NCBI RefSeq assembly: GCF_025499605.1
Contig: NZ_JAFMVC010000004.1
Location: 267,387-331,386, forward strand
DNA from: Carboxylicivirga litoralis
Lineage (GTDB): Bacteria > Bacteroidota > Bacteroidia > Bacteroidales > Marinilabiliaceae
DNA length: 64,000 nt
Reading direction: 5' to 3'
Below, piece by piece: positions 15,015 through 25,025 of the stretch. Position 1 is the first letter of the stretch. Each line of letters begins with the position of its first letter. Under the pieces are notes generated by a model that saw only the letters and a program-made list of their open reading frames with translations, ran no database searches and was not told the origin of the DNA. The position numbers and the translations under genes were made by a program.

Positions 15015-16928
15015 TTACCGGTATGTCTTCAGTACGGCTTTCATCTTATTGGACGAATCAACCAGGCCTCCTTCACGGTTTCTCATCCGCCAGATGGTTT
15101 GGTGCTGTAAAATAAGCGCTTCCAGTTCCTGTTTTAGTTCGGCCTTCTTAGCTGCTGGGATACCTGCAAAATAGCCATCCGCCGTTCCAATCTTGGCTAA
15201 AGCCAAGTGGCAGGCGTGTAATGCAAGCATACTAGCCTGTTCCACTTCCTGCTGGACAATATCTGCATCGGCACATTGGATAGGCGCAGCCTGAAATGCG
15301 GCGAGTTGTTGCTCAATAAAAGCAATGGTTGCTTTAGTATTGGGTTTATTAACCTGCTTAAGCCATCGGTCGGTTTTAATGGATCTGCTGTTACGTTTCA
15401 GCAACTGATGAAAAATACTACTGTTACTCGTTGGAGCCTGCATTTTTAAGTAGGCATCGCCCAGGTTGACGAGTGCTGCTCCACTTTGTCTACTGGTGTC
15501 ATTAAACACTTGCAGCGAAACGTGTTGTGCAATGTCGATATCGGTATTGCTTTCAACACTCCAGCTGAGTGCCGCTCCATATAACAGGGTAGGGTAGCAA
15601 ACCGCTAGTGGTTGCCAGTGGCCCTGATCGCCCCAGTTGGTGTTAAGGTAGCCGGTAGCGCCGTATTTTTTTCCATTGATAGCGGCATTTTTTAGGTTAG
15701 CAAAGCCATTTTTGTTTCGGCCAATTATTGAATTCCAGGTTGAAGTGCCCGGACAAACATAATAGGGTAGTCCAGCTTTTTGAAACTGAGGACAATTTTT
15801 ATCGAACGGATAATCAGCCTCGTATCCCCATATTAGTGCAACCATATCTTTGGGTAACTCTGGTATGAGTTCCGGATGATGTAATATGATATCGCCCCAA
15901 AACTGAGTCGTTCTATCGTATTTATCTACTTCCTTTTTTAGTTCCATCACAAAATCAAGGTAGACCCTTCCTTTGCCTCTTTCCTGGCAGATATCCTTTG
16001 ATTTTCCAACGCCTAATTCAACCGTTTCGTCGCAGCCTATATTAAAATACTGACTGGAGAAATTGGGCAATAACTCGGCATATAATTCTTTCATTAATTC
16101 TAAAGAGCCGGGTTCAACAGGACTCAGGCTGGTGCGCGACATCATGCCCCAAATGGTTTTGCCTGGTTGTGGTAGTTCAGCCAAATGTTCATATTCCGTG
16201 TGTTTTAGCCAGCGTTTCATATGGCCAAAGGAGTTTTGGTTGGGCACTAAATCAATAAAATGGCGGCGGCAGTATTCATCCAATTCTCTAATTTGTTCAG
16301 CTGTCATAGGACTCGCGTCTTTCCAGATAGTTTCGTGGTTCTGATAGGCAAATGTATGTTCGGTATACAGTTGCAGTTCATTAATTTTCCACATAGCCAG
16401 TTTATCAACGATACCATAGAGTGTTTTCATGGTAGGTATTTTATCACGACTGATGTCCAGCATCACACCACGACGAATAAAATCAGGTTCATCGGTGATG
16501 TTAACAGTAGGCCAATAATTGTTTTCAATTGCAAATCGTCCTATTTGTTGAAGGGTTAACAGACCATAGAAGAGTCCGGTTTCGCTGCCTGCAATCAACT
16601 GAATTTGTGAAGTGTCAATAGTTAACTGATAGGCTTGTGATCTTAGATTGTTATTTATAGTAGCGGATAAAAGTGTATTGTATGGGTTGGTAATGACAGG
16701 AGATAGATTTGACTGAATGCTCGTTTGTTCAAAATTGTTTAAAATGGCGAGCAGAGGTTTACTTAGTTGTATTGCATCTGACTGAATATAGATGGTACCC
16801 TTTGATATTTGCAGTCGTTGGCCTGTCAGTTCAATTGATTTTGGGGCAGGTAGCAGGTAATCATGAATATCTGAAGCCATGCTCAATTGACATACAACAA
16901 GCGTAAGGCAAACTAGTAGCTGTTTCAT
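15015..16928 (-). CDS. Secreted GH20-family beta-N-acetylhexosaminidase-like enzyme
   Basis: 637 residues with signal peptide (about 1-18). An N-terminal GH20b-type domain (about 25-145) is followed by a TIM barrel that starts RRGVMLDISRDKIPTM. Asp300-Glu301 in FNIGCDETVELG match the catalytic Asp-Glu pair of GH20, where the substrate acetamido group assists catalysis. The C-terminal 150 residues are helical. Expected role: release of terminal GlcNAc or GalNAc from glycans in the periplasm. The PNGase F-like gene nearby fits a role in glycoprotein breakdown. The motif before DE departs from the usual HxGxDE, so the exact sugar is uncertain. Confidence 0.85.
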   Translation of the reverse strand: MKQLLVCLTLVVCQLSMASDIHDYLLPAPKSIELTGQRLQISKGTIYIQSDAIQLSKPLLAILNNFEQTSIQSNLSPVITNPYNTLLSATINNNLRSQAYQLTIDTSQIQLIAGSETGLFYGLLTLQQIGRFAIENNYWPTVNITDEPDFIRRGVMLDISRDKIPTMKTLYGIVDKLAMWKINELQLYTEHTFAYQNHETIWKDASPMTAEQIRELDEYCRRHFIDLVPNQNSFGHMKRWLKHTEYEHLAELPQPGKTIWGMMSRTSLSPVEPGSLELMKELYAELLPNFSSQYFNIGCDETVELGVGKSKDICQERGKGRVYLDFVMELKKEVDKYDRTTQFWGDIILHHPELIPELPKDMVALIWGYEADYPFDKNCPQFQKAGLPYYVCPGTSTWNSIIGRNKNGFANLKNAAINGKKYGATGYLNTNWGDQGHWQPLAVCYPTLLYGAALSWSVESNTDIDIAQHVSLQVFNDTSRQSGAALVNLGDAYLKMQAPTSNSSIFHQLLKRNSRSIKTDRWLKQVNKPNTKATIAFIEQQLAAFQAAPIQCADADIVQQEVEQASMLALHACHLALAKIGTADGYFAGIPAAKKAELKQELEALILQHQTIWRMRNREGGLVDSSNKMKAVLKTYR

Positions 16929-17022
16929 TTTAAGGTTTTATCGATTGACAATCGAATTTAATAAATCGCTGTTTTTATTCAAGTTTCAATCAGGATAATT
17001 TCTAATTTATGATTGAATAATC

Positions 17023-17052
17023 TTGTCAGGCTACCATAAAGCGCTAGTTTTG
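17023..17052 (+). promoter_or_regulatory. Promoter for cstA
   Basis: TTG at 17023-17025 and TAGTTTTG at 17045-17052, 19 bp apart, match the Bacteroidota -33/-7 pattern. The ATG is 29 bp downstream of the -7 box. Confidence 0.65.
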
Positions 17053-17080
17053 TTACGACAAACAATATCAATTTCAAATT

Positions 17081-18535
17081 ATGTGGACATTTCTAGGTGC
17101 AATATTAGCCTTGATACTTGGCTTTGTGTTTTATGGTCGGTTTATGGAGCGTTTCTTTGGTGCGGATGATTCCAATCCCACGCCAGCCATTAAACAGGAC
17201 GATGGAGTTGATTTTTCACCGATGCCTACCTGGAAGGTGTTTACCATTCAGTTTTTAAATATTGCCGGATTGGGGCCTATTTTTGGTGCTATACTGGGTG
17301 CTATGTATGGGCCAATAGCCTATTTGTGGATTGTGTTAGGCTGTATTTTTATGGGAGCCACTCATGATTATTTTTCCGGAATGCTATCTATTCGTCATGG
17401 CGGTGCCAGTATTCCTGAGATTGTTGGTAAATACCTTGGCAAAGGGTTTCAGAATTTTTTACGCGTTTTCACCTTGTTGTTGTTGATATTTGTTGGGGTG
17501 GCTTTTGTTTCTGGTCCGGCAGGTTTATTGGCTAATTTAACGGGTGGGGGATTAACCATTTGGTTGTATGTTATTTTTGCCTATTACCTGATTGCAACAC
17601 TTTTACCAATCAACAAAATTATAGGTAAGATATATCCTTTGTTTGGTGCAGCGTTAATAATTATGGCTTTGGCTATTGCTGGCGCCATGCTCGTTGGAGG
17701 CTTTTCAGGTTTGGTAGTAATGCCCGAGTTATCTGCTGCCAGTTTAGCCAATTGGCATCATCATCCAACTGAAAACATCTTGTTTCCGATGATGTTTATT
17801 GTTATTTCCTGTGGTGCTTTAAGTGGTTTTCACAGCACTCAAGCTCCCATGATGGCTCGCACTATTAAAAAAGAAAGTTATGGGCGATATGTGTTTTATG
17901 GCGCGATGATAGCTGAAGGTATTGTGGCCATTATCTGGGCCACAGCAGCCATGACATTTTTCGGAGGAGCAGAAGGCTTAAATACAACCATGCAATACGA
18001 TGGGCATAATCCAGCGTGGGTAGTGAATGAAATTAGTGTTGCCTGGCTAGGTAGTATTGGTGCAATTTTTGCGATCGTTGGCGTTATTGCCTGCCCAATA
18101 ACAACGGGAGATACTGCTTTTAGAAGTGCTCGTTTGACCATTGCCGATGTGTTTCAATTTGATCAATCCAATATCAAAAGGCGTTTAATAATTAGCATTC
18201 CGCTTTTTGCAGTTGGTTTTATATTATCGCAAATGGATTTTGATAAGATTTGGAAATTCTTGGGACTTTCCAATCAAATATTAGCAGTTGTAGTACTTTG
18301 GACTGGTGCCATGTACCTGGCAAAACAGAATAAGGCGCATTGGTATTTATCCTTACCCGCTGTTTTTATGACCATTGTTTGTGCAAGTTATTTATTGGTT
18401 GCTCCCCATAAAAATGGTGGATTAGCTATAGATGCACAATTGGGCATTGTGGTTGGAATAGCATGTGGCCTTTTATCATTGATTTTATTCGTTACTCGAA
18501 TTAAAAGAGTTGCATTAAAAGCGAAAGTGGCATGA
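17081..18535 (+). CDS. cstA: Carbon starvation protein CstA-family transporter
   Basis: 484 residues and about 13 membrane segments. Motifs (LNIAGLGPIFGAILGAMYGP; GATHDYFSGMLSIRHGG; SGFHSTQAPMMARTIKKE) are those of the CstA family, which imports peptides or pyruvate when carbon is short. It is the short form, lacking part of the C-terminal region of the roughly 700-residue E. coli protein; this shorter form is common. A promoter lies just upstream. Its stop overlaps the start of the next gene in ATGA, so the two are translationally coupled. Confidence 0.9.
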   Translation: MWTFLGAILALILGFVFYGRFMERFFGADDSNPTPAIKQDDGVDFSPMPTWKVFTIQFLNIAGLGPIFGAILGAMYGPIAYLWIVLGCIFMGATHDYFSGMLSIRHGGASIPEIVGKYLGKGFQNFLRVFTLLLLIFVGVAFVSGPAGLLANLTGGGLTIWLYVIFAYYLIATLLPINKIIGKIYPLFGAALIIMALAIAGAMLVGGFSGLVVMPELSAASLANWHHHPTENILFPMMFIVISCGALSGFHSTQAPMMARTIKKESYGRYVFYGAMIAEGIVAIIWATAAMTFFGGAEGLNTTMQYDGHNPAWVVNEISVAWLGSIGAIFAIVGVIACPITTGDTAFRSARLTIADVFQFDQSNIKRRLIISIPLFAVGFILSQMDFDKIWKFLGLSNQILAVVVLWTGAMYLAKQNKAHWYLSLPAVFMTIVCASYLLVAPHKNGGLAIDAQLGIVVGIACGLLSLILFVTRIKRVALKAKVA

Positions 18536-19626
18536 GTTGTATCGATTATAAGCGATTGGTTAAGAGCGCAATTGAATTGAGTCGTATTCAAGATGTGGCT
18601 CTTGATGTTAAAGAACCAGTTTCGGATGAACTTATGCGTTTTTGTAATGATAACGGATTGGGAGCCTGGTGCTTCGCGCAGTGTCAGCAAAAGGCTTTGA
18701 GTGGAGTTGGAGAGGCTGCATTAAGCAATTGGAAGTCGGTTTATTTTCTTAATACCATTAATTACCAACGTTATCTGGCCGTATTTAATAAAATTAGCAA
18801 ATACCTAAGCGAAGCAGGTATTCCGGTGATTGCCTTAAAAGGTATTGCTTTAGCCAGTCACTTGTATAAAGATGATGGTTTGCGTCCAATGGGTGATATC
18901 GACATTCTAGTGCCGGAAGGTATGGGCATGAAAGCTCTTGAGGTAATACTGCAAACTGAGGCTGAACCACTTTTTGTGCCCCGTTCACCTTATCATGAGC
19001 AGTCGGATGCCCACGTACGAGGAGTGAAGGTTGATGGTATTATGGTTGAAATACACCAGCGACTTTTTTCGTTAGGTAGTGATTATTATACGCGTAATGT
19101 TGATTTTTTCACGCATACAGTGGAGATAGAGAAGCAAGGTATCAAACTAAAGCAGTTAGATGCAATTTGGATGGGGTATCATCTTATTGCACATGCTGTT
19201 AAAGGTATTGAAATGGGCGGTTTGCGATTGGGATGGCTGCTGGACATTGCGTTATTGATTCATTCACAACAAGAAGAGCATTCATTTTTAAAAGATATTT
19301 TCGCTATAAAACCCGAAAAGAAGAAGGAAATGCAAAGTGTGATCGATATGGCTCTGTTATTACTACCCAACCAGGTAATGTCACAAGGGCATAATGTTGA
19401 TTGCATGATTGATAGGATTGCTCAATTGGTGCAAAATGATGATCATTCAAAATCGTATAGGTGGATAAATTTAAGGCAACTATTAAAGGTGCCTGGCTTT
19501 TCTACAAAAGTTAAGCTTCTGTGGTATGAGTTTTTTCCACAAAAGGCGTACATGCGTTTCCGGTATCAGGGCAATAAAAATGAACCATTATGGCGCATAT
19601 ACATCAAGCGTATTATCAGGCGATAG
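18532..19626 (+). CDS. Nucleotidyltransferase-family protein (PF14907-like)
   Basis: 364 residues. IALKGIALASHLYKDDGLRPMGDIDILV (about 98-125; here given as KGIALASHLY and RPMGDIDILV) resembles the NTP_transf_5 nucleotidyltransferase fold, with the GDIDILV aspartates as likely metal ligands. Later, HLIAHAVKG and a helical C-terminus follow. These proteins often sit in cell-surface polysaccharide or peptide loci, and their substrate is unknown. Coupling to a CstA transporter by a 4-bp overlap is an odd pairing. The gene ends one base from the converging mevalonate kinase gene. Confidence 0.8.
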   Translation: MSCIDYKRLVKSAIELSRIQDVALDVKEPVSDELMRFCNDNGLGAWCFAQCQQKALSGVGEAALSNWKSVYFLNTINYQRYLAVFNKISKYLSEAGIPVIALKGIALASHLYKDDGLRPMGDIDILVPEGMGMKALEVILQTEAEPLFVPRSPYHEQSDAHVRGVKVDGIMVEIHQRLFSLGSDYYTRNVDFFTHTVEIEKQGIKLKQLDAIWMGYHLIAHAVKGIEMGGLRLGWLLDIALLIHSQQEEHSFLKDIFAIKPEKKKEMQSVIDMALLLLPNQVMSQGHNVDCMIDRIAQLVQNDDHSKSYRWINLRQLLKVPGFSTKVKLLWYEFFPQKAYMRFRYQGNKNEPLWRIYIKRIIRR

Positions 19627-20592
19627 CTAAACTTCCTGATACACCGGGATAATCTCTTTCCCTTGGTTTAAAAAGAATGCTTTGGTTTGTGAGTAGTTGC
19701 GCGTAAATCCCAGAAAGAAACCACCACCACCTGAACCGCAAAGTTTAAGGGTGTATAGTTGGTTGTCGAGCCCTTTGCGCCAATATGATTGTATATTCGT
19801 GGGAATCATTTCACTAAAATGTTCTAATTGGAATTTTGAAAGCACATTTAAGTGATGAAACATGCAATCCAGATTGCCATTGAGCAAGTGATGTATGCAC
19901 TTGTTGGTTGTTGGTGTTAACTCGTTATCAATCTTCTCTTTGAAAGAATTATCTTGTGTTTTATCCATAAATCGCTTCACAAGAGGAGCCGTTTTGCCAG
20001 TTGTTTCAGCATCAAGTAGAAAAATAGCATCTTCGTTAAGAATGTCGCGGCGCGGAATGCCTACTGATGAGATATGTTGGGCATTCTCCAGAACAATTGG
20101 ATGTTTCAGATAGCAAATCAATGGATCGATGCCCGAGCTTGTGCCGTGATAAAAGGATTCGATTTGTGCAAAAATGGCTTTTAGTTCAAATAATTCTTCA
20201 TCACTAATAGTGGCATGTGCTTCTATTTTATCAATGGCGTATTGATTATAGAGTGAAGCCACTAAAGCTCCGCTACTCCCCAGACCATAGCCTTCAGGTA
20301 TAGAGGATTCAAAGTAAAGACCTTTTTCTAAATCCTTCCATAAACTTTGGGTATCCAATTGAGCTTTAAGCTGGTTTTTCTCATTCAGTTCAAACAGGTA
20401 ACCGGCTAATTCCTTTAATTGCAAATTCGAATGCTTAGCGAAGTTTAAATTGGTGTAGCTATCATTATTAATAAAACGCAATTCTCCATTAAAATGTGAA
20501 TAAGGGATAGTTAAGCCCATCGAACCCATTATAATGCTGTATTCTCCAAACAGCATCACTTTTGAATAGTATATATCTTTCTTGTCTTGCAT
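19627..20592 (-). CDS. Mevalonate kinase (GHMP family)
   Basis: 321 residues from ATG 20592 (MQDKKDIYYSKVMLFGEYSII). An in-frame upstream start at 20634 would overlap mvaD by 23 bp and is less likely. The KVMLFGEYSIIMG N-terminus, the ATP loop EGYGLGSSGALVA (about 98-112) and the C-terminal KLCGSGGGGFFLGF are GHMP-kinase motifs. It presumably phosphorylates mevalonate. It is the last gene of the mevalonate group on the minus strand. Two GHMP kinases in the run need assigning to two steps; this one fits mevalonate kinase best by its motifs, but the assignment should be tested. Confidence 0.8.
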   Translation of the reverse strand: MQDKKDIYYSKVMLFGEYSIIMGSMGLTIPYSHFNGELRFINNDSYTNLNFAKHSNLQLKELAGYLFELNEKNQLKAQLDTQSLWKDLEKGLYFESSIPEGYGLGSSGALVASLYNQYAIDKIEAHATISDEELFELKAIFAQIESFYHGTSSGIDPLICYLKHPIVLENAQHISSVGIPRRDILNEDAIFLLDAETTGKTAPLVKRFMDKTQDNSFKEKIDNELTPTTNKCIHHLLNGNLDCMFHHLNVLSKFQLEHFSEMIPTNIQSYWRKGLDNQLYTLKLCGSGGGGFFLGFTRNYSQTKAFFLNQGKEIIPVYQEV

Positions 20593-20611
20593 CAAAATGC
20601 TCTGTAATTGA

Positions 20612-21649
20612 TTACTGTAATGATATTTTATCAAAAATCACCTCTTTATTATCACATAATACGCGCAAATGTTCTTCAATAAATGGCAGTACAATTTTAC
20701 TTTGTGATTCAGGGTAAATAAGGTGGATGTTAGGTCCGGCATCAAGGGTAAACGTTAGTGGTATATGATGATGTTCCCTGAATTTAATAATTCGTTTAAT
20801 AGCCCTGAGCGATTCCGGTGCCATAAGCGTATATGCCGGAGAAGAACTCATCATCAAACCATGAAGGCTGAGCGCTTCTTCCTCGCAAACTTTAGCAAAT
20901 GTCACAAAATCACCGTTTTTAAGGGCTTCTAATAGCTGCGTTGTATGGTTGTTGGCCTGTTTAATTCTACCTTCGCGATAGGGATGATTGTCCATTAATT
21001 GGTGCCCTACGCTACTACTGACCGATTTTACACCTTTGCGAATCACCAGAATAGTATCCTGCAAATCATTAAAAACAGGATGTACTGATTCATTGATAGA
21101 AACTCCGTAATGGTTACTTGCTTTTGATATCAATGGAGTTTCTCCCCATAACACCCAGCCAGGCATTGCAGACCGACAAGCACTACCTGAACCTAAGCGC
21201 GCCATTTCAGAAATGAATTCCTGTTCGGTTTCTTTAATAGTATCGGGTTCAATCTGCACCTGAATATCATAAAAGGCTTTAGCGATTGATGCCATAGAAC
21301 TCGCAGATGAGGCTATGCCACTTGAGTGAGGAAAGGTATTTGAACTTTCAATTTTGAGTGTGCCTTTTTTTAAAAAAGGTAAATAGTTTATTAGTCGATG
21401 ACTTAAGGCATTGAGTTTGGGAATAAAAGCGTCTTTAGGTTGGCCTTCAAACAGAAATTCGATGGATAAATCACTGTTATTTGGCGAATAAGCAATACGA
21501 GTATTGGTAACTGATTTTGAAAGCGTGAAGCTAATACTTGGATTAACAGGTTCCTGAAGACCTTTTTTGCCCCAGTACTTAACGATGGCAATGTTGGAGG
21601 GTGCAAAAGCTTTGGCTTTATAGATTATTTTTGTGTCAGATGTTGTCAT
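20612..21649 (-). CDS. mvaD: Diphosphomevalonate decarboxylase
   Basis: 345 residues. APSNIAIVKYWGKKG at the N-terminus and SSGIASSASSMASIA (about residue 108-122) are diagnostic for the ATP-dependent decarboxylase that turns mevalonate diphosphate into IPP. GSGSACRSAMPGWVLW, with the conserved Ser/Arg around the active site, and the later TLDAGPNIHLIYP with the catalytic aspartate are intact. Its ATG overlaps the stop of the upstream GYDIA-type kinase gene by 4 bp, so translation is coupled. Confidence 0.92.
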   Translation of the reverse strand: MTTSDTKIIYKAKAFAPSNIAIVKYWGKKGLQEPVNPSISFTLSKSVTNTRIAYSPNNSDLSIEFLFEGQPKDAFIPKLNALSHRLINYLPFLKKGTLKIESSNTFPHSSGIASSASSMASIAKAFYDIQVQIEPDTIKETEQEFISEMARLGSGSACRSAMPGWVLWGETPLISKASNHYGVSINESVHPVFNDLQDTILVIRKGVKSVSSSVGHQLMDNHPYREGRIKQANNHTTQLLEALKNGDFVTFAKVCEEEALSLHGLMMSSSPAYTLMAPESLRAIKRIIKFREHHHIPLTFTLDAGPNIHLIYPESQSKIVLPFIEEHLRVLCDNKEVIFDKISLQ

Positions 21650-22572
21650 TGGTTTGCTTTAATGTCATTCAATTTAAAGATGCTTGTTAATCCTTTATCT
21701 TTAAAATAGGTTCTTATATAGTTTTCAGGTTCCTCTGATATAACCATCATAAAGTCACCACCCCAGGCACCTAATGTTTTAATGTAACCTTCGAATTCTT
21801 TAAAATGTTCATCCTTAACTGCGTTTAGTTGAACAATTTGACTAATAATCCTTTCATGTTGCTCCATCATCTCTCCAAAGTGCTTTATATTTTTGCTGTT
21901 CAGCATTTCGTCCGTTAAATAATTGATCTGTTCAATGGATGCATCTCTGACTCTTAGCTTTGAGAACCGTTTAATTTCGTGTTTACTACTTTGTTTATTG
22001 CCCGAATAAATTAACCAGATATTTTCTTTAAATGGAGGATTAAAATCAACTGGTGATATTTTAGGTACATTGTCTACTAACTGATATATGATGGCACTGT
22101 TGGCTGTCGCACAGGCAATGTCATAACCTGAACCACCAAAGGTTTCACCAAGTAACAAATAGGGATTAATTCCCAGCCATTGTGATAACAAAGAGATAAG
22201 TGTAGAACTGCTTCCCCAACCCCAGTTCGGATTAAACTCAAGCTTGGTAACAGCTAGAGAGTTTGAAATTATGGTTTTAATGTCATCGCGGTAGTTGATG
22301 CATTTTTGAAGAATCAATGAGAGTTTTTTAGCTAATTCCAGGTTGTCAGTGAGGATAATGTTCAGGTTGTCATCAAACTCTACCTCAAACCAATGACCAT
22401 TGATGTGTGTGGCTACCCATTTAAAATAGTTTTTTTGATGTGAGTAAACTTTTAACGATTGTCCAAACTTTAATGGTATTGCCAAAGCTTTAGCACCTGA
22501 TAATACTAGGTACTCACCGCTTAGTAATAATTTCCCATGCGCATAATATGACAGTGTGCTTTCCCCGTGCAT
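21646..22572 (-). CDS. GYDIA-family GHMP kinase, probable phosphomevalonate kinase
   Basis: 308 residues. HGKLLLSGEYLVLSGAKALA is the GHMP N-terminal motif, WGWGSSSTLISL (about 117-128) the ATP loop, and SGYDIACA (about 147-154) gives the family its name. Sitting between HMG-CoA reductase and mvaD, it should supply the step no other gene here covers, phosphomevalonate to diphosphomevalonate; this is by elimination. Its ATG overlaps the HMG-CoA reductase stop (TAATG) and its own stop overlaps mvaD, so the three genes are tightly coupled. Confidence 0.8.
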   Translation of the reverse strand: MHGESTLSYYAHGKLLLSGEYLVLSGAKALAIPLKFGQSLKVYSHQKNYFKWVATHINGHWFEVEFDDNLNIILTDNLELAKKLSLILQKCINYRDDIKTIISNSLAVTKLEFNPNWGWGSSSTLISLLSQWLGINPYLLLGETFGGSGYDIACATANSAIIYQLVDNVPKISPVDFNPPFKENIWLIYSGNKQSSKHEIKRFSKLRVRDASIEQINYLTDEMLNSKNIKHFGEMMEQHERIISQIVQLNAVKDEHFKEFEGYIKTLGAWGGDFMMVISEEPENYIRTYFKDKGLTSIFKLNDIKANQ

Positions 22573-23876
22573 TATTTTCTCGATTCGTTTAAAAACTGCT
22601 CAACCATTGAGTAACTAACCACCGTATCTTTAAAATGTTTGAGTGCAGATGACTTTTCAGCTTCAGATGCTTCTAAGGCATTCAAAACATTGCTCAAATG
22701 CAGTTTCATATGACCTTTTTGAATACCACTTGTAACTAAAGATGCTACGGCTCCAAAGTTATTGGCCAGACCAGCAGCTGCAACAATCTGCATCAGTTGC
22801 TCAGCCGATGGATGTTGTAATATTTGCATAGCCGCTTTAGCCATAGGGTGGGTGTTGGTCAAACCACCAACCGTTCCTAGTGCCAAGGGTACTTTCAATG
22901 TATAGGTGAATTGATTATTATTAATGTCTATTGATGTTAAGGAAGAATATTTTCCTGAACGAGCTGCATAAGCTTGAGCTCCGGCCTCAATAGCTCTGAA
23001 GTCGTTGCCGGTTGCCAAAACCACCGCATCTATACCATTAAAAATACCTTTGTTATGTGTTACTGCGCGGTAAGGGTCGTTAATGGCAATTTCTACAGCC
23101 GTTTTAAAGCGGGTCGCAAACTCGGGTGAAGAATAGTCGCCAGCATAGGGTTTTAATTGCTTAATATCACACGAGACACTGCATTCAACCAGGCAATCAG
23201 GTGTGTAATTACTCAAAATACACATGATGGTTTTTGCCTCATTATCTTTTTTGAGCTCTTCGTGCTTATTGATAAAATCCATTAAGTGAGGGGCAATGGT
23301 TTCCAGGCAGGTATTAATAAAGTTAGCACCCATCGAATCGGCTGTTTTAAACTTTATTAAGACCTGATGAGTGTTTTCCATGTTAGAGATGGATTTAAAC
23401 TCAATGTCTACAATGCCACCACCACGCTCGCGCATTTTTTGAGTTATACTCTCAGTTACAGTATTGATTAGCTCAAGCATTTCATCTTTAAACGAATTGA
23501 GAGTAGCACAATTCCCCGTCCAGGTAAAATGGATTTGCCCATTCTTAAGTGTATTTATCACCTTCGTTTTGAAACCGCCATTTTTGGCCCAAAAGCTGGC
23601 GGCTTTGGAGGCCGCTGCTACAACAGAACTTTCCTCAATAACCATGGGTACCATGTAGAGCTGATCATTAATCAGAAAATTAGGCGCTATGCTAAAAGGT
23701 AAATAATAATTTGAGATGATATTCTCCGAAATGTCATTAAATAAATCTTGCTTGCCTGGATGTAAAAACTCCTGAAAAGATTCTGCCAGTTGGGGTGCTA
23801 GCTCTTGCTGTTCAAGTAAGAGTTTCACCTTTTCTTCACGATCTAACTTGGAGAATCCTTTTAAAATTGAACGCAT
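22572..23876 (-). CDS. mvaA: Hydroxymethylglutaryl-CoA reductase, class II type
   Basis: 434 residues, cytoplasmic, no membrane domain. Residues match the catalytic set of the Pseudomonas mevalonii enzyme: Glu in PMVIEESSVVAAAS (81-82), Lys276 in THNKGIFNG, Asp292 in ATGNDFRAIEAGA and His389 in QKGHMKLHLSN. The class II form is often called degradative, but here the neighbours are the three later mevalonate genes and IPP isomerase, so the enzyme almost certainly works towards mevalonate. Cofactor preference (NADH or NADPH) cannot be read from the sequence. Confidence 0.92.
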   Translation of the reverse strand: MRSILKGFSKLDREEKVKLLLEQQELAPQLAESFQEFLHPGKQDLFNDISENIISNYYLPFSIAPNFLINDQLYMVPMVIEESSVVAAASKAASFWAKNGGFKTKVINTLKNGQIHFTWTGNCATLNSFKDEMLELINTVTESITQKMRERGGGIVDIEFKSISNMENTHQVLIKFKTADSMGANFINTCLETIAPHLMDFINKHEELKKDNEAKTIMCILSNYTPDCLVECSVSCDIKQLKPYAGDYSSPEFATRFKTAVEIAINDPYRAVTHNKGIFNGIDAVVLATGNDFRAIEAGAQAYAARSGKYSSLTSIDINNNQFTYTLKVPLALGTVGGLTNTHPMAKAAMQILQHPSAEQLMQIVAAAGLANNFGAVASLVTSGIQKGHMKLHLSNVLNALEASEAEKSSALKHFKDTVVSYSMVEQFLNESRK

Positions 23877-23983
23877 ATTAAACTATTTTTACGATGACTC
23901 TAGAACTTGGTAAATGCCGATATATTAATGAATAGCTTTAAGGAGTATGCGAACTTAAGGCTAAGTTCATTAAATAATCGGTA

Positions 23984-24985
23984 TTATACCTGTTTTACTT
24001 TAAGAAAATTGTTGGCCAAACTCCAGCCATGCTCTATTTGTTCAACATAGGCTTTGAGTTTGCTGTAATCGCCCATGGCGTGACGCAAAAAGGCAGAACC
24101 CATACCATATAACGCAGGAAGTTTTGCAATTGAAGTTAAATAGTAACCGTCTAAGAGGCTTGAAATACCACCTGAGATAATGAGCTGTTTAACTTTAATG
24201 TCGTTTGCAGGTAGTTCAGCCACGAGTTGATTCACCATGTGTGTCATGTCTTCGGCAGTGTGTCCCACGTGTATGAACGGATTAAACACCTCGGCAGCAA
24301 CAGCATTGGAACGGTTTAGCTCAACTAGCGAAAAATTGGTGCCACCCATAGCCGCAAATTCAATGGCTTCAATGGGTAATTGAAGCAGATGGCGAAGGCT
24401 TTCTTTACCAAAACCCTGGCCAACCTCTTTTACAATGATTTTTAGTTTCGACTTTTCTAAGAAATCCTGAATTAATTCGATGGCCGGTCTTTTTTGCTGG
24501 TCACCTTCTGGCTGAAAAGCTTCTTGTAATGGGTTGATGTGAATAACTAAGCCGTCCGCAGACAACTTATCGACTAATTCACCCAGCTTATCAGTGCTAC
24601 CTTGTTCAAGCATGGTTTCCAGCTGGCAAATACCAATGTTGGCAAACAAAGGAACAGCATCACCCAAAATTGGCCGAACGTTAAAGTCATTGAAATGCTC
24701 TGGTGAATCGAGCAGGATGCGACAAGAACCCAATCCCATTCCTAATCCAAACTCAGCACAAGCCTGCGCCAGGTTTTTATTGATAGTACCGGCACGTTGG
24801 GTGCCACCTGTCATGCTGGATACCCATAGCGGTAAGACCATTTTTTTACCGGCAAAATAGTATTCCTTTACCTGCTTGGTATGTGTGCCAAACAACGGTT
24901 CATAATCAAAGCGGTTATCAACGTGCTTACCTTCTAATCGTGAGCTAAATGCCAGGTCTATATGATCGCGTTTCCTGTCTTCCAT
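23984..24985 (-). CDS. fni: Type 2 isopentenyl-diphosphate delta-isomerase
   Basis: 333 residues. An FMN-dependent TIM barrel with MEDRKRDHIDLAF at the start, WVSSMTGGTQRAGTINKNLA, HINPLQEAFQPEGD and VKEVGQGFGKES matches type 2 (Fni/IDI-2) enzymes. It interconverts IPP and DMAPP. It lies directly upstream of the HMG-CoA reductase gene (107-bp gap) and 40 bp downstream of the acyl-CoA dehydrogenase gene, physically joining the mevalonate and leucine-degradation halves of the run. Confidence 0.93.
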   Translation of the reverse strand: MEDRKRDHIDLAFSSRLEGKHVDNRFDYEPLFGTHTKQVKEYYFAGKKMVLPLWVSSMTGGTQRAGTINKNLAQACAEFGLGMGLGSCRILLDSPEHFNDFNVRPILGDAVPLFANIGICQLETMLEQGSTDKLGELVDKLSADGLVIHINPLQEAFQPEGDQQKRPAIELIQDFLEKSKLKIIVKEVGQGFGKESLRHLLQLPIEAIEFAAMGGTNFSLVELNRSNAVAAEVFNPFIHVGHTAEDMTHMVNQLVAELPANDIKVKQLIISGGISSLLDGYYLTSIAKLPALYGMGSAFLRHAMGDYSKLKAYVEQIEHGWSLANNFLKVKQV

Positions 24986-25025
24986 TGGATGAATTCTGTT
25001 TAATCAGGATAAAAATAAGCTGAAC

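Noticed and set aside
22572..23876. HMG-CoA reductase acting in mevalonate breakdown, as the class II name suggests
   Set aside because: It is coupled by overlaps to the genes that use mevalonate for IPP synthesis.
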